Shown: in pieces, positions 42,637 to 52,063 of the stretch
Layout: each line of letters begins with the position of its first letter
How positions within the stretch are numbered: the stretch's first letter is position 1
DNA from: Chitinophagaceae bacterium 26-R-25
GTDB taxonomy: Bacteria; Bacteroidota; Bacteroidia; Chitinophagales; Chitinophagaceae
Assembly (NCBI GenBank): GCA_029906195.1
Contig: JARWSJ010000003.1
Location: 558,001 to 622,000 of the forward strand
Direction: 5' to 3'
DNA: 64,000 bases
The notes under the pieces: model-generated
The model's database searches: none
What the model was told of the DNA's origin: nothing
Seen by the model: the letters and a program-made list of their open reading frames with translations, nothing else
Made by a program: the position numbers and the translations under genes

Positions 42637-43857
42637 ATGAAACTGTTTATCACTGCAGCCCTGTGGCTGCTTGCCGTATCTTCATTTGCCCAGGTTCAAA
42701 CAAGATGGTTGGGCATACAAGGTTCATCAACCGCTGCATGTTATGGTGTATCGTATACCGACTGTTGGGTTAATCTTTTAGATAACTATTACGACAGGCC
42801 GGGAAGATGGGACACTAAAATTCAACAGCTGGCAAAGTTTGGCGCGACGCCGTTTACCGGCATGCCAACCTCTTACGCGCCGCTTGCCGGAGGGCCATTG
42901 CCTGATCCGAATGTTAATGTAACCAGGATGCTTTCATTTCAGCCACTTGTTTACGCAGTAATTGTAAATTATCCTAGTAATGGCTACGATACGTATGGCG
43001 TTCAGGATGCAATGTTTTGCCTGCGCACGATTCGGGATTCGATTGTCAATGCCGGGGCAAAATGTTACATCACCACCACGCAGCCAAGAGGCAGTGCTAC
43101 TTACGCAAACACTACCGTAAGACAAAGAATGGCGGAGATCAAAGACAGTGTGCTTATGGAGTTCGGCAACTATGCGATTGACTTCTGGAGTGTGTTGGTT
43201 AATCCTGTTGACAGTTCAATCTTGCCGCAATACGATTCCGGAGATCATACACATTTGAATGCCGCAGGCAACCAGGTTATTTTTAACCAGGTAATACAGA
43301 AAAATATTTTCGAAGAAGTACTGCCCCTGCAGCAATTTGTTTTCAGGGCAAAGGAAGAAAATGATGATGTGCAACTAACCTGGAAAAACACTAAGGACGA
43401 GCATGTGAAAACGTTCTGTGTGCAACGAAGCGATGATGGAACGCATTTCTCTACCATTTGCACATGTGGTGCAGGGCTCGACTCATATATGTATTCTGAC
43501 AAACAACCGGAAGCGGGAAATAATTTCTATCGACTCAAAGTAGAGTATACAAGCGGATATGTTGATTATTCTCCTGTATCATTAATCGTGAACAGGTCAA
43601 ATGCATTTTCTGTTTCTGGAGTGCTGGATGCAAATGACGCGTTGAAATTTAAGATTCATTCAAAAGCAGATCAACCAGTGGTCATAACGGTCTACAATGC
43701 GGAAGGTACAGTGATCGATAACGAAAGGAGAAGTATTGCCCAGGGGCAAACGAATATAACACTGCGCAATTTAAATGTAGCTCATGGAGTGTACTACCTC
43801 AAATGCACTGCTGTAAAAACCGGAGAAACGATCGCTTCTTCGTTTATGGCACAATAA
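42637..43857 (+). CDS. Secreted SGNH/GDSL-type esterase with T9SS sorting domain
   Basis: The protein has a signal peptide (MKLFITAALWLLAVSSFAQ), then an SGNH hydrolase domain of about 210 residues with the catalytic serine in GIQGSSTAACYG (block I), Asn in VIVNYPSNGY (block III) and the Asp-His pair in GDHTHLNAAGN (block V). A linker domain with Ig-like strands follows. The last 80 residues (VITVYNAEGTVIDNERR ... GVYYLKCTAVKTGE) look like a type IX secretion sorting domain. It probably removes acetyl or other esters from polysaccharides outside the cell. It ends at a terminator shared with the convergent metB-like gene. Confidence 0.85.
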   Translation: MKLFITAALWLLAVSSFAQVQTRWLGIQGSSTAACYGVSYTDCWVNLLDNYYDRPGRWDTKIQQLAKFGATPFTGMPTSYAPLAGGPLPDPNVNVTRMLSFQPLVYAVIVNYPSNGYDTYGVQDAMFCLRTIRDSIVNAGAKCYITTTQPRGSATYANTTVRQRMAEIKDSVLMEFGNYAIDFWSVLVNPVDSSILPQYDSGDHTHLNAAGNQVIFNQVIQKNIFEEVLPLQQFVFRAKEENDDVQLTWKNTKDEHVKTFCVQRSDDGTHFSTICTCGAGLDSYMYSDKQPEAGNNFYRLKVEYTSGYVDYSPVSLIVNRSNAFSVSGVLDANDALKFKIHSKADQPVVITVYNAEGTVIDNERRSIAQGQTNITLRNLNVAHGVYYLKCTAVKTGETIASSFMAQ

Positions 43858-43897
43858 AAAAGAGTTATAGAGCTCTTGTCGGTTCTATAACTCTTTT
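43858..43897. terminator. Bidirectional terminator between SGNH and trans-sulfuration genes
   Basis: 14-bp perfect arms AAAAGAGTTATAGA (43858-43871) and TCTATAACTCTTTT (43884-43897), A-rich on the left and T-rich on the right. Confidence 0.85.
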
Positions 43898-43919
43898 AAA
43901 ATATCATATCGGGAAAAAA

Positions 43920-45059
43920 TTATCCGATGGCTTGGTTCAAGTCGTCGATCAAATCATCAGCATCTTCAATACCAACACTCAAACGGATCAGCGAATCTGA
44001 AAGGCCATTTTTCAAACGCTCCTCTCTTGGAATGGAAGCGTGCGTCATTGTGGCGGGGTGATTTATCAATGACTCAACACCACCAAGACTTTCTGCGAGC
44101 GAAAATATTTTTGTGGAAGACAATACCTTGAAAGCCGCGTCTGTACTTTCATCCTTTAACGTAAAGCTTAGCATGCCACCAAAATCACGCATTTGTTTTT
44201 TTGCGACCGCATAACCCGGATGATCTTCAAAGCCGCACCAGTAAACCTTTCCCACTTTTGGATGACTGCGAAGGAAATGAGCCACCTTAGCACCATTCTC
44301 ACAATGACGCTGCATGCGCAGGTGCAATGTTTTAATGCCGCGCAAAACAAGAAAACAGTCCTGTGGTCCAGGAACGGCGCCGCAACTTTTTTGAATGAAA
44401 TATAATTTCTCTCTCAGCGTGTCATCGTTCATCATCAGGCAGCCGTGGATAACATCGCTGTGTCCGCCTAAATATTTGGTGCCTGAGTGCATAACGATGT
44501 CTGCACCAAGATCTAATGGATTTTGCAAATACGGCGAAGCAAAAGTGTTGTCTACACAAACCAAAATTTTGTTAGGCTTTGCCAGCGCCGCGATCGCTGC
44601 AATATCTGAAATGTTCATCAATGGATTCGTTGGTGTTTCCGTCCAGATGAGTTTTGTTTTATCGTTGATGAAAGGTTTGATATTGCTTGCATCCTGCATA
44701 TTCACATAGTGAAACTTAATGCCGAATTTTTCGAAAATCTTTGTAAACAAACGGTAGGTACCACCGTACATATCACTCCCCGCGATTACTTCATCTCCTG
44801 GTTCCAGTAATTTGATAACGGCATCTGTTGCGGCAACACCACTGCTAAAGCTTAATGCATGTTTGGCGTTTTCGATAGCAGCCAGGGCTTCTTCCAAAGC
44901 GGTACGGGTTGGGTTTTGTGAACGTGCATATTCATAGCCCTTGTGTTTTCCCGGGGCTTCCTGTGCATAGGTGGACGTTTGATAAATAGGCGTCATGATC
45001 GCGCCAGTAGAAGGGTCCGGATGTGATCCCGCGTGTATATATTTTGTGGCAAGTTTCAT
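43920..45059 (-). CDS. Trans-sulfuration PLP enzyme (cystathionine gamma-synthase/lyase type)
   Basis: This Cys/Met metabolism PLP-dependent enzyme has 379 residues. YEYARSQNPTRTALEEALA is the N-terminal signature, SSGVAATDAVIKLLEPGDEV holds the cofactor loop, VDNTFASPYLQNPLDLGADI has the ring aspartate, and HSGTKYLGGHSDV carries the Schiff-base lysine. The family includes cystathionine gamma-synthase, gamma-lyase, beta-lyase and methionine gamma-lyase, which sequence reading alone cannot separate. It is cytoplasmic. The promoter box at 45080-45087 supports the start. No other methionine or cysteine genes flank it. Confidence 0.93.
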   Translation of the reverse strand: MKLATKYIHAGSHPDPSTGAIMTPIYQTSTYAQEAPGKHKGYEYARSQNPTRTALEEALAAIENAKHALSFSSGVAATDAVIKLLEPGDEVIAGSDMYGGTYRLFTKIFEKFGIKFHYVNMQDASNIKPFINDKTKLIWTETPTNPLMNISDIAAIAALAKPNKILVCVDNTFASPYLQNPLDLGADIVMHSGTKYLGGHSDVIHGCLMMNDDTLREKLYFIQKSCGAVPGPQDCFLVLRGIKTLHLRMQRHCENGAKVAHFLRSHPKVGKVYWCGFEDHPGYAVAKKQMRDFGGMLSFTLKDESTDAAFKVLSSTKIFSLAESLGGVESLINHPATMTHASIPREERLKNGLSDSLIRLSVGIEDADDLIDDLNQAIG

Positions 45060-45079
45060 TGAATGATTTTTTTAGATGT

Positions 45080-45087
45080 CAAATGTA
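45080..45087 (-). promoter_or_regulatory. -7 box for the trans-sulfuration gene (TACATTTG)
   Basis: An exact TAnnTTTG on the minus strand, 20 bases before the ATG at 45059. Confidence 0.7.
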
Positions 45088-45089
45088 AA

Positions 45090-45177
45090 GAAATTGAAAA
45101 TTGAAAGTTGAAAATTGAAAATGATGATGCGCGACGAATGCTCAGACCTGACAGGTTTTTTAAAACCTGTCAGGTCT
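45090..45177. repeat. Single-arm GTTGAAA heptamers plus 16-bp perfect hairpin
   Basis: ATTGAAA/GTTGAAA units at 45090-45122 have no facing arm here. They are followed by a perfect 16-bp inverted repeat AGACCTGACAGGTTTT (45144-45159) with its complement at 45162-45177 and a 2-nt loop. This lies 6 bases after the asnB stop on the minus strand and probably ends asnB. Confidence 0.8.
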
Positions 45178-45183
45178 TGTCCC

Positions 45184-47028
45184 TCAAAGCATCTGCGCTG
45201 ACACCAAATAGTAAAAGTCATTATTGCCGCCTTCTGTCGAGCCTTTGGCTTTCACCGGTTTTTTTAGAACAGTTTCGTTCAGGATTTTCTTTGCAACCAA
45301 TTTTTCTTTTGCATGCATAATATAATCCTGTACTTGTTTTTGTTCCATCCATTTTTTTTGAGGCGGTTCAAAGCCTACTTTATCCTTTCTCCAAACGATA
45401 GATGGAGGCAATGAGTTTTGCATGGTTTCTCGCAAAATGTTTTTCGTAAAGCCGTTGTTGATTTTAAGCTCTGCGGGAAGTGAAAAAACGAACTCAACCA
45501 ACTCGTGAGATAAAAATGGCAATCTAACTTCGCGACTGTGGGCCATGGAGTTGCGGTCTGCGTAGCGAAGCAACTCTTGCAAACCAAACTGCATGGTGTT
45601 GAAATACAGCATGTCGTTCAGCTTGGTAACAATCGGTTTGTACATCGTCTCTCTATCAATAAACGCTTCAACAAAATCTCTTTTTATATCTCGATTATTG
45701 AGCAGCGACGATATTGACTTTTTTTGAAGTTGCGATGCCGTCTGGGCAGGAAGTAATGCCGCCATATAATTTTTCAAACCCCAATCAAAAGAAATATTGT
45801 TTTGCACAAGCATTTTCTTTTGTTGTTGAAACACATGAAACCTGCTGGTAAAAAGCTCCTGCAAAAACCAGTGAATGTATTTGCTGTAACCCGCAAGCGT
45901 TTCATCTGCGCCCTGACCATCGAGTAGTACTGTTACATCATTTTGTTTCGCCAGTTCAAAAACTTTAAACTGCGCATAAATACTTGCCGAGCCAAATGGT
46001 TCTTCCTGGTGATAACAAAGCTTTTCAAAATCATTTATAAATCCTTCGGCGGTAGGAGTGGTGGTAAAACTTTTGAGATTGAATTTTTCCTTTACATCGG
46101 TAATATATTTCGATTCGTCCTTTTCAAAATTTGGAAAAATGGCTGAGAAGCTTGACAGATCGCCGCCTTCAGATAATTTCTTAATAGTCGCAACAACAGA
46201 AGAACTATCCAATCCTCCACTCAATGAAGTGCCGACGGCAACATCACTGCGCAATCTTCTTTTTATGGAGGTAGTAAACAGTTGAGCGAATTGCTCGACT
46301 GCCTTTTCAGCTGTGATGTCGATCGTTTTTTCTTTATCAATATCCCAATAACGGTTTATCGACAAGTCATTTTCGTAAAGAGAAAAAATAAGATAAGATG
46401 CATGGGGCAGCTGGAAGATGCCGCTGTAAAAGGTTTCCATGCTATCCACTGGATTTTGTACCCACCCCAGACTGATGTAATTGAGCAACATGGAATTGTT
46501 CATTTCCTTTTCAATGCCCACTGCCCACAAGGCTTTCATTTCAGATGCGAAGAGGAAATTATTAGTCTGATCAAAGTGGTAGAAGAACGGTTTTTCACCA
46601 AACCTGTCCCTGGCGGCAAATAGTTTTTTCTCAACTTTGTCCCAAATGGCAAAAGCAAACATACCATCAAACTGTTGCAGGCATTTTTCCTTCCAGCAAT
46701 CATAAGCGGCCAGGATCACTTCTGTATCGGAGTGCGAAACAAATGAATAGCCCTGCTTTTGAAGCGTTTCTTTTATTTCAATGTAATTGTAGATCTCACC
46801 ATTGTAAACAATTGTATAGCGGTTGAGGTAATGCATTGGTTGCGCACCTGCTTCCGAAAGATCGATAATGCAAAGGCGGCGATGGCCAAAGCCAACCGTA
46901 CTCTCCTCATTGATCCAAAGCCTTTCTTTTTCTGGTCCGCGATGTTGCAGCGCATTTGTCATTTGCAACAGATGCTGCTCAGCAATAAATGATGTATTTG
47001 TTGTAACAATACCAGCAATGCCGCACAT
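45184..47028 (-). CDS. asnB: Asparagine synthetase, glutamine-hydrolysing
   Basis: The N-terminal class II glutaminase domain starts with the catalytic cysteine after Met removal (MCGIAGIV) and has LQHRGPEKE and VYNGEIYNY. The C-terminal ATP-dependent synthetase domain has the PP-loop SLSGGLDSSSV and LLDGQGADETLAGY. At 614 residues it matches the long AsnB/exosortase-type class. It makes asparagine from aspartate, glutamine and ATP; related proteins also modify cell-surface glycans, so primary metabolism is the default and not proven. Monocistronic, with an imperfect -7 box (TATATTCG) at about 47049-47056. Confidence 0.93.
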   Translation of the reverse strand: MCGIAGIVTTNTSFIAEQHLLQMTNALQHRGPEKERLWINEESTVGFGHRRLCIIDLSEAGAQPMHYLNRYTIVYNGEIYNYIEIKETLQKQGYSFVSHSDTEVILAAYDCWKEKCLQQFDGMFAFAIWDKVEKKLFAARDRFGEKPFFYHFDQTNNFLFASEMKALWAVGIEKEMNNSMLLNYISLGWVQNPVDSMETFYSGIFQLPHASYLIFSLYENDLSINRYWDIDKEKTIDITAEKAVEQFAQLFTTSIKRRLRSDVAVGTSLSGGLDSSSVVATIKKLSEGGDLSSFSAIFPNFEKDESKYITDVKEKFNLKSFTTTPTAEGFINDFEKLCYHQEEPFGSASIYAQFKVFELAKQNDVTVLLDGQGADETLAGYSKYIHWFLQELFTSRFHVFQQQKKMLVQNNISFDWGLKNYMAALLPAQTASQLQKKSISSLLNNRDIKRDFVEAFIDRETMYKPIVTKLNDMLYFNTMQFGLQELLRYADRNSMAHSREVRLPFLSHELVEFVFSLPAELKINNGFTKNILRETMQNSLPPSIVWRKDKVGFEPPQKKWMEQKQVQDYIMHAKEKLVAKKILNETVLKKPVKAKGSTEGGNNDFYYLVSAQML

Positions 47029-47060
47029 GAAGGAAGATGTTTAGTTACGAATATACGGGG

Positions 47061-47137
47061 CTGAACGCTAAACGCCTAATGCAAAACGCATTGTGAGCCA
47101 CATGCGTTAAGCATTAGGCGTTAGGCTTTTGGCATAG
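47061..47137. repeat. Inverted GCCTAA(C/T) repeat encoding a C-terminus
   Basis: Left arm 47061-47088 and right arm 47104-47137 are inverted heptamer-like units (CGCCTAA/TTAGGCG). The right arm contains the stop and the last seven codons of the ACP phosphodiesterase gene. The family also occurs at 15673, 28601 and 55560. Confidence 0.8.
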
Positions 47138-47691
47138 CTCACGAGTTGCGGAAAAAATGTATTGTAACATTCCTGCAGATAAGGAATATTGTTATTGAAA
47201 ATTTGAAAAGCAGTGTCGCTTTCTTCCAGGTATTGTGAGCGTCTTACAATACCGCCGAAACTTCTTTCGATACCATATGTTGTGCGGTAGTTGTACAACC
47301 AGTTATTTGATTTCATGTAAGGAAACATCATTTTGAACGGCCCGGGTAATTGATCGATATAGCGGTCTAAGGTCGCATATACTGATTGGCTGAAATCGAA
47401 TAACGAGGCATAACTGAAAATACTTTTATCATTTGCGAGAAAATAATCAAAGGACACATCCACAAACGCTGCACTGTACAAGCGATAGGCTGGTTTGTAA
47501 ACGGTCATTGCCCTTTTGGTGGCTTCATGTGTATCTGTAAACTCATCAATGTTGCGATGAATTTGTATGCCCGTTTGTATGCCCTCCGGATAGTCAAGTT
47601 TTTTCTTTCCTTTCACAAAATCACTGATCATATTGCCCACTAATATTTCAGGTTCATTGAAAGACAAATATGCGTGTGCAAGGAAATTCAT
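47107..47691 (-). CDS. Acyl carrier protein phosphodiesterase (AcpH type)
   Basis: The 194-residue all-alpha protein has the HD-like AcpH signature: MNFLAHAYLSF, GNMISDFVKGKKKL, GIQIHRNIDEFTDTHEAT and FVDVSFDYFLA. These residues form the metal site that removes the 4'-phosphopantetheine arm from holo-ACP. It is cytoplasmic. The C-terminal residues KSLTPNA and the stop come from a GCCTAA-type repeat, so the true ancestral end of the protein was probably replaced when the repeat arrived or expanded. No partner genes of fatty-acid synthesis are adjacent. Confidence 0.88.
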   Translation of the reverse strand: MNFLAHAYLSFNEPEILVGNMISDFVKGKKKLDYPEGIQTGIQIHRNIDEFTDTHEATKRAMTVYKPAYRLYSAAFVDVSFDYFLANDKSIFSYASLFDFSQSVYATLDRYIDQLPGPFKMMFPYMKSNNWLYNYRTTYGIERSFGGIVRRSQYLEESDTAFQIFNNNIPYLQECYNTFFPQLVSYAKSLTPNA

Positions 47692-47765
47692 TTGTTAAGT
47701 AAAGCTCTTTTGCGATTTAATAATCTTGACGATAATTTTAGTTGCCATCTTGTAAAGTGCAACAA

Positions 47766-47877
47766 GGCTTCGACAAGCTCAGCCTGACACTCAGTTCACG
47801 CTGTCAGGCTGAGCTTGTCGAAGCCTCTCGCGTTAATAGACCATCATACCAAATCATGACAACCATGAAAATCTGCG
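47766..47877. repeat. TTCGACAAGCTCAGCCTGAC palindrome, copy 2, plus dispersed element
   Basis: Perfect 24-nt arms at 47766-47789 and 47802-47825 have a 12-nt loop. A single arm of the TCATGACAACCATGAAAATC element (the idi-dgt family) follows at 47850-47877, directly at the alpha/beta hydrolase stop. Two unrelated families are therefore side by side. Confidence 0.88.
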
Positions 47878-47879
47878 TC

Positions 47880-48824
47880 CTATTTCTTCCCTACAAAATT
47901 CACAATAATAACCACCAACTCCTGGTTCACGGGTAGCTCTGGTTTTTTGTAAGTAGCAATATTTTCAGCCATTACCGCGCTGCTGTTTTTCAAAATGTGG
48001 TTCATACCCTGTATAACGTGCATCTCTGCTTTTGGCTGGCATTCTTTTAATGCGCTTGCTTCCGCTGCGTCAACCTGTATGTCTGTGGAACCCTGCAATA
48101 TCAAGACAGGCACCGTAAGTTTGGCAATTTCTGTACATGGGGTGTATTTCATCCACGATGCCATATATGGTTGAATGCTTTTTCTGAGAAGGGCATGCAT
48201 TGGGCCGGGAATGCTATCCAGCGCCTGATTATTCCTGATGCGGTTAAACATAGAGTCCGCTACGGGAGCCATGAACGGCGCTTGTTTTTGAAGTTGGCCC
48301 ACAATTATTTTATCAATGCTTTTCGCCGGACCTGAAATAGAAATATAGCCGGCGACCGGTGTTTTTTCAGCTGCGAGCATTGCAATCAGCGAACCTTCAC
48401 TGTGTCCTGCCATATAAACCTTGGTGATGCGCGGATCTGTTTCGATAAATTTTTTCCACTCTACTGCGTCGCTTACATAGTCTTCAAAACGAATGCTATC
48501 CTCTTGTTTTAATGCTTTGGCGCTCGCAGAGATGCCTCTTTTATCAATAAGCAACGTAGCGATTTTTTGTTTCGCAAGCGCCTCTGCCAGCAATCGGTAG
48601 CTATTCGCGGTTACGCCCATTGCGTTGTTGCCGTTTCTGTCAGTGGGACCTGAGCCGGGTAATAAAATAACAAGCGGAAATTTCATGACACCCTGCGGGG
48701 CAATTAATGAGCCGCTTAGCTCGCCAGTGGGTGTTTTAAGTATGTTGTGTTCTTCAATTGATTGAGCAAATGATAGGATGGTTGTTGCAAGCAGCAAGAA
48801 TAAGGTTAGGAATTTCTTATGCAT
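47880..48824 (-). CDS. Secreted alpha/beta hydrolase
   Basis: A signal peptide (MHKKFLTLFLLLATTILSFA) precedes an alpha/beta hydrolase fold of about 290 residues. The oxyanion region is VILLPGSGPTDRNGN, the nucleophile is the serine in MAGHSEGSLIAML, the acid is in ILQGSTDIQVD and the histidine is in IQGMNHILKN. All four positions are in the expected order. This group includes bacterial DLH or cell-wall esterases of Bacteroidota; the substrate is unknown. It is exported to the periplasm or outside. It is divergent from the helicase gene, with 120 bases between the starts. Confidence 0.87.
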   Translation of the reverse strand: MHKKFLTLFLLLATTILSFAQSIEEHNILKTPTGELSGSLIAPQGVMKFPLVILLPGSGPTDRNGNNAMGVTANSYRLLAEALAKQKIATLLIDKRGISASAKALKQEDSIRFEDYVSDAVEWKKFIETDPRITKVYMAGHSEGSLIAMLAAEKTPVAGYISISGPAKSIDKIIVGQLQKQAPFMAPVADSMFNRIRNNQALDSIPGPMHALLRKSIQPYMASWMKYTPCTEIAKLTVPVLILQGSTDIQVDAAEASALKECQPKAEMHVIQGMNHILKNSSAVMAENIATYKKPELPVNQELVVIIVNFVGKK

Positions 48825-48944
48825 TTTCCAGGCTAATTTTGTTCAAGGTAATTAATTCTTCCGAAAAAAAATTACCTTGTACGCCCGTTCTAGCCCCGCA
48901 TCATTTACACCTTCTATTGTTCATTTTAGTACTTTGCACACATA

Positions 48945-51188
48945 ATGATGTTCGATTCTACCAATGAGAGTTTCCAGATGGCGGTAAAGTTTGTAAATCA
49001 TACAAACAAGCATATTTTTCTGACTGGAAAAGCCGGGACCGGCAAGACAACTTTCTTAAAATACATTAAGGAAAACACCTTTAAAAAGATGGCGGTTGTT
49101 GCGCCCACGGGAGTTGCAGCGATCAATGCAGGCGGGGTGACAATGCACTCTTTTTTCCAGCTGCCTTTCGTTCCTTTTTTACCAACGCAACACACAGGAT
49201 GGAACGACTTAAACAGCGGCACAACCAATGCACACGCATTGCTAAGAAATGTTCGTTTTAATTACGATCGCCGCGAATTGATCAAAGAGCTTGAGTTGCT
49301 GGTGATTGATGAAGTAAGTATGGTGCGGGCGGACATGCTGGATGCAGTAGATGCCATTTTAAGACATTTCAGAAAACGACCCCTGGAACCATTTGGCGGG
49401 GTGCAGATATTGTACATCGGAGATTTGTACCAGTTGCCCCCTGTGGTGAGAAATGAGGAGTGGGATATATTGAAACAGCACTACAAAAGTCCTTTCTTTT
49501 TTGATGCACAGGTGATGCAGCAAACATCAACTTTATACATCGAACTGAATAAGATTTACAGGCAAAGCGACCTCCTGTTTATCAATATTTTGAATAACAT
49601 TCGTAACAACGTTGCGACTGCTGCAGATCTGGATACCTTGCATCAATTTTACAAACCGGGCTACAGGCCGGCAAAGGAAGAGAATTTTATTACACTCACT
49701 TCACACAATTCACAGTCGGATTCTATCAATTACAGCGAGCTGGAAAAGTTGCCCGGAAAATCACAGTCCTTCGATGCAAAGATTAGTGGCGATTTTGGAG
49801 AGAAAGCTTTTCCCGCAGAGAAAACATTGAATGTGAAGGTTGGCGCCCAGGTCATGTTTATTAAAAACGACAAGGGCGAGGCAAGGAAATTTTACAATGG
49901 AAAAATAGGAACGATAAAGGCTTTCAAAGAAGATAAAATTGTTATTGAATTTCCTAATGATGAAGGCGAACTTGAAATAGAAAGAGAGCAATGGAAGAAT
50001 GTAAAGTTCGTTTACAACAAAGAAAAAGATACTGTTGACGAAGAAGAACTTGGAGTGTTTGAGCAGTTTCCCATTCGGCTTGCATGGGCCATTACGATAC
50101 ACAAAAGCCAGGGTCTTACTTTCAACAAAGCGATCATAGACGCTGGCGCATCCTTTGCTCCGGGCCAGGTGTATGTGGCACTGAGTCGCCTGACAAACCT
50201 GGAAGGACTTGTTTTGTTTTCACGCATTCAACCACATGCCATCAGTACAGATGAAAGAGTGATTGGCTTTTCACAAACGGCGCCAAAGGCAGAGGACTTA
50301 AAAGATTATCTCGAAGAAGCGCAGAAAGTTTTCATTGCAAAATCGCCGCTACTTTCTTTTGACTGGGAAAAGATCGTGTCACAATTGGAGAATCTTTGCG
50401 AGGAAAATGCCGACAGGCAAATTCCTGAAAAAGAAGATGCCATAAAACTTTCAGAACAGCTCCTGCAAAACGCATGGAAGCAAAAAGAAACTGCACAAAA
50501 GTTTTTGTTCCAACTTGAACGATTGGTGGAAACCGCAGAGGCCGATAACTATGTGCAATTGAATGCGAGAATGGAAGCAGCGGCAAACTATTTTAAAAAT
50601 GCACTGAAAGATGAATTGATCGATCCGATGCAAAAACATATTGACGTAATGCGTGTGAAAAAGCGCACCGGAAAATATGTGGGCATATTGAAGGACATAC
50701 AACTTGTTTTTATAAGAAAACAGCAACAGCTTGAACAGTCGTTTCAAGTGACATCGGGCTTGGCGAAGGGATTACAACCGGATGCTTTGCTGACCATTGT
50801 AGAAGAGCAAAGGAAAAATGTTGTGACCATTGCACCTCAAACAGAAGAAGAGAAAACTGTTACAGCAAAACCTAAGAAGGGCGATACCAACAAGATCACG
50901 CTCGAAATGTACAAACAAGGTAAAACGATCCCGGAAATATCGAAGGAGCGGAGCCTGGCGTATAGCACGATCGAAACACATCTTGCTTCGTTTCTCAAAA
51001 CCGGCGAAGTAAAAATTGAAGATGTGGTACCTCCACATAAGTTGCCGCGCATTTTATCGGTCATTAAAGAATTCGGAGACAACTTATCACTTACGCCCAT
51101 CAAACAGAAACTTGGAGAAGACTATTCATTCGGAGAAATAAGAGCAGCAGTTACTTATTACACGTCGTTGGCAGAAAGCGAAGAATAG
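48945..51188 (+). CDS. Pif1-like helicase with C-terminal HTH region
   Basis: This superfamily 1 helicase has 747 residues. Walker A is GKAGTGKTT (residues 28-36), Walker B lies in LVIDEVSMV, sensor motifs are GDLYQLPPV and the final motif is AITIHKSQGLTF with GQVYVALSRL. The region after residue 440 adds a helical segment and a DNA-binding region (MYKQGKTIPEISKERSLAYS, TIETHLASFL) that resembles the HTH domain found after RecQ helicases. Pif1-type enzymes unwind DNA and resolve G-quadruplexes or stalled forks. Bacteroidota proteins of this layout are known, with untested roles. Confidence 0.88.
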   Translation: MMFDSTNESFQMAVKFVNHTNKHIFLTGKAGTGKTTFLKYIKENTFKKMAVVAPTGVAAINAGGVTMHSFFQLPFVPFLPTQHTGWNDLNSGTTNAHALLRNVRFNYDRRELIKELELLVIDEVSMVRADMLDAVDAILRHFRKRPLEPFGGVQILYIGDLYQLPPVVRNEEWDILKQHYKSPFFFDAQVMQQTSTLYIELNKIYRQSDLLFINILNNIRNNVATAADLDTLHQFYKPGYRPAKEENFITLTSHNSQSDSINYSELEKLPGKSQSFDAKISGDFGEKAFPAEKTLNVKVGAQVMFIKNDKGEARKFYNGKIGTIKAFKEDKIVIEFPNDEGELEIEREQWKNVKFVYNKEKDTVDEEELGVFEQFPIRLAWAITIHKSQGLTFNKAIIDAGASFAPGQVYVALSRLTNLEGLVLFSRIQPHAISTDERVIGFSQTAPKAEDLKDYLEEAQKVFIAKSPLLSFDWEKIVSQLENLCEENADRQIPEKEDAIKLSEQLLQNAWKQKETAQKFLFQLERLVETAEADNYVQLNARMEAAANYFKNALKDELIDPMQKHIDVMRVKKRTGKYVGILKDIQLVFIRKQQQLEQSFQVTSGLAKGLQPDALLTIVEEQRKNVVTIAPQTEEEKTVTAKPKKGDTNKITLEMYKQGKTIPEISKERSLAYSTIETHLASFLKTGEVKIEDVVPPHKLPRILSVIKEFGDNLSLTPIKQKLGEDYSFGEIRAAVTYYTSLAESEE

Positions 51189-51285
51189 TTGTGTGTTATG
51201 AGTTATGAAGTGCGGGTTGCAAATCAAATTGTTTTTCGCTTGGGTATTTATGAAAATTTAATATAGGTCCCTACAGGTAGGTTTT

Positions 51286-51312
51286 GATTTTTTACTTTTT
51301 ACTTTTCACTTA
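51286..51312. repeat. Single arm of TTTTTAC/TTTTCAC heptamers
   Basis: TTTTTACTTTTTACTTTTCA has a 7-nt period and belongs to the AAGTAAA family. Its facing arm is not present, so this copy is half of the usual pair. It sits in the leader of the DUF2071 gene. Confidence 0.6.
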
Positions 51313-51324
51313 ACACTATTAAAC

Positions 51325-52056
51325 ATGGCAAAGACTTTTCTAAAAGCAGAATGGCGCAAACTGGCAATGGCAAATTATGTTGTTGATCCGGATTTGCTCA
51401 CCTCTTATTTGCCGCATAAAACAGAACTCGATCTGTGGAACGGTAAGTGCTATGTAAGTCTTGTGGGGTTTATGTTTCTCAACACAAAGCTGAAAGGCTT
51501 GTCGATCCCTTTTCACACAAATTTTGAAGAAGTCAACCTGAGATTTTATGTGCGTCACAAATCTGCAGAAGGTTGGAAAAGAGGAGTTGTTTTCGTGAAG
51601 GAAATTGTGCCACGTCCTGCACTTACATTTGTTGCCAACACCGTTTACAATGAAAATTACGAGACCATGCGCACGGATCATCGCTGGCAAATAACGGACG
51701 ATGAATTGTCGGTTGAGTATAAATGGAAAAAAGAGAAATGGAACTCATTCCGCATAACGGCTGAAAACCAACTGATCACCATCGGTGAAGGAAGCGACGA
51801 GGAATTTATCACTGAACATTATTGGGGTTACACAAAGCTCGGCGAACATAAAACTTCGGAGTATGAAGTAACCCATCCCCGCTGGCAGGTTTATCCGGTA
51901 AAGGAATACAATATTGATGTTGATTTTGAAAACGTCTACGGACAAGAATTTGGTTTCTTAAAAGATGAAAAACCCGAAAGTGTATTTCTTGCGGAAGGTT
52001 CAGCAATAGAAGTGAAGCCGGGAAATAATGTTGAGATGATTGTGATTGAAAGCTGA
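51325..52056 (+). CDS. DUF2071 (YqjF-like) family protein
   Basis: The 243-residue protein has the DUF2071 pattern: WRKLAMANYVVDPDLLTSYL at the N-terminus, then VSLVGFMFLNTKLKG, FEEVNLRFYVRHK, GVVFVKEIVPRPAL and a C-terminal strand-rich half with HYWGYT. There is no signal peptide, so it is cytoplasmic. The function of the family is unknown; no catalytic motif can be assigned. It lies downstream of the helicase behind a half-repeat, and it is followed by a CACTAAG-type inverted repeat that probably ends the transcript. Confidence 0.85.
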   Translation: MAKTFLKAEWRKLAMANYVVDPDLLTSYLPHKTELDLWNGKCYVSLVGFMFLNTKLKGLSIPFHTNFEEVNLRFYVRHKSAEGWKRGVVFVKEIVPRPALTFVANTVYNENYETMRTDHRWQITDDELSVEYKWKKEKWNSFRITAENQLITIGEGSDEEFITEHYWGYTKLGEHKTSEYEVTHPRWQVYPVKEYNIDVDFENVYGQEFGFLKDEKPESVFLAEGSAIEVKPGNNVEMIVIES

Positions 52057-52063
52057 CGATTTA

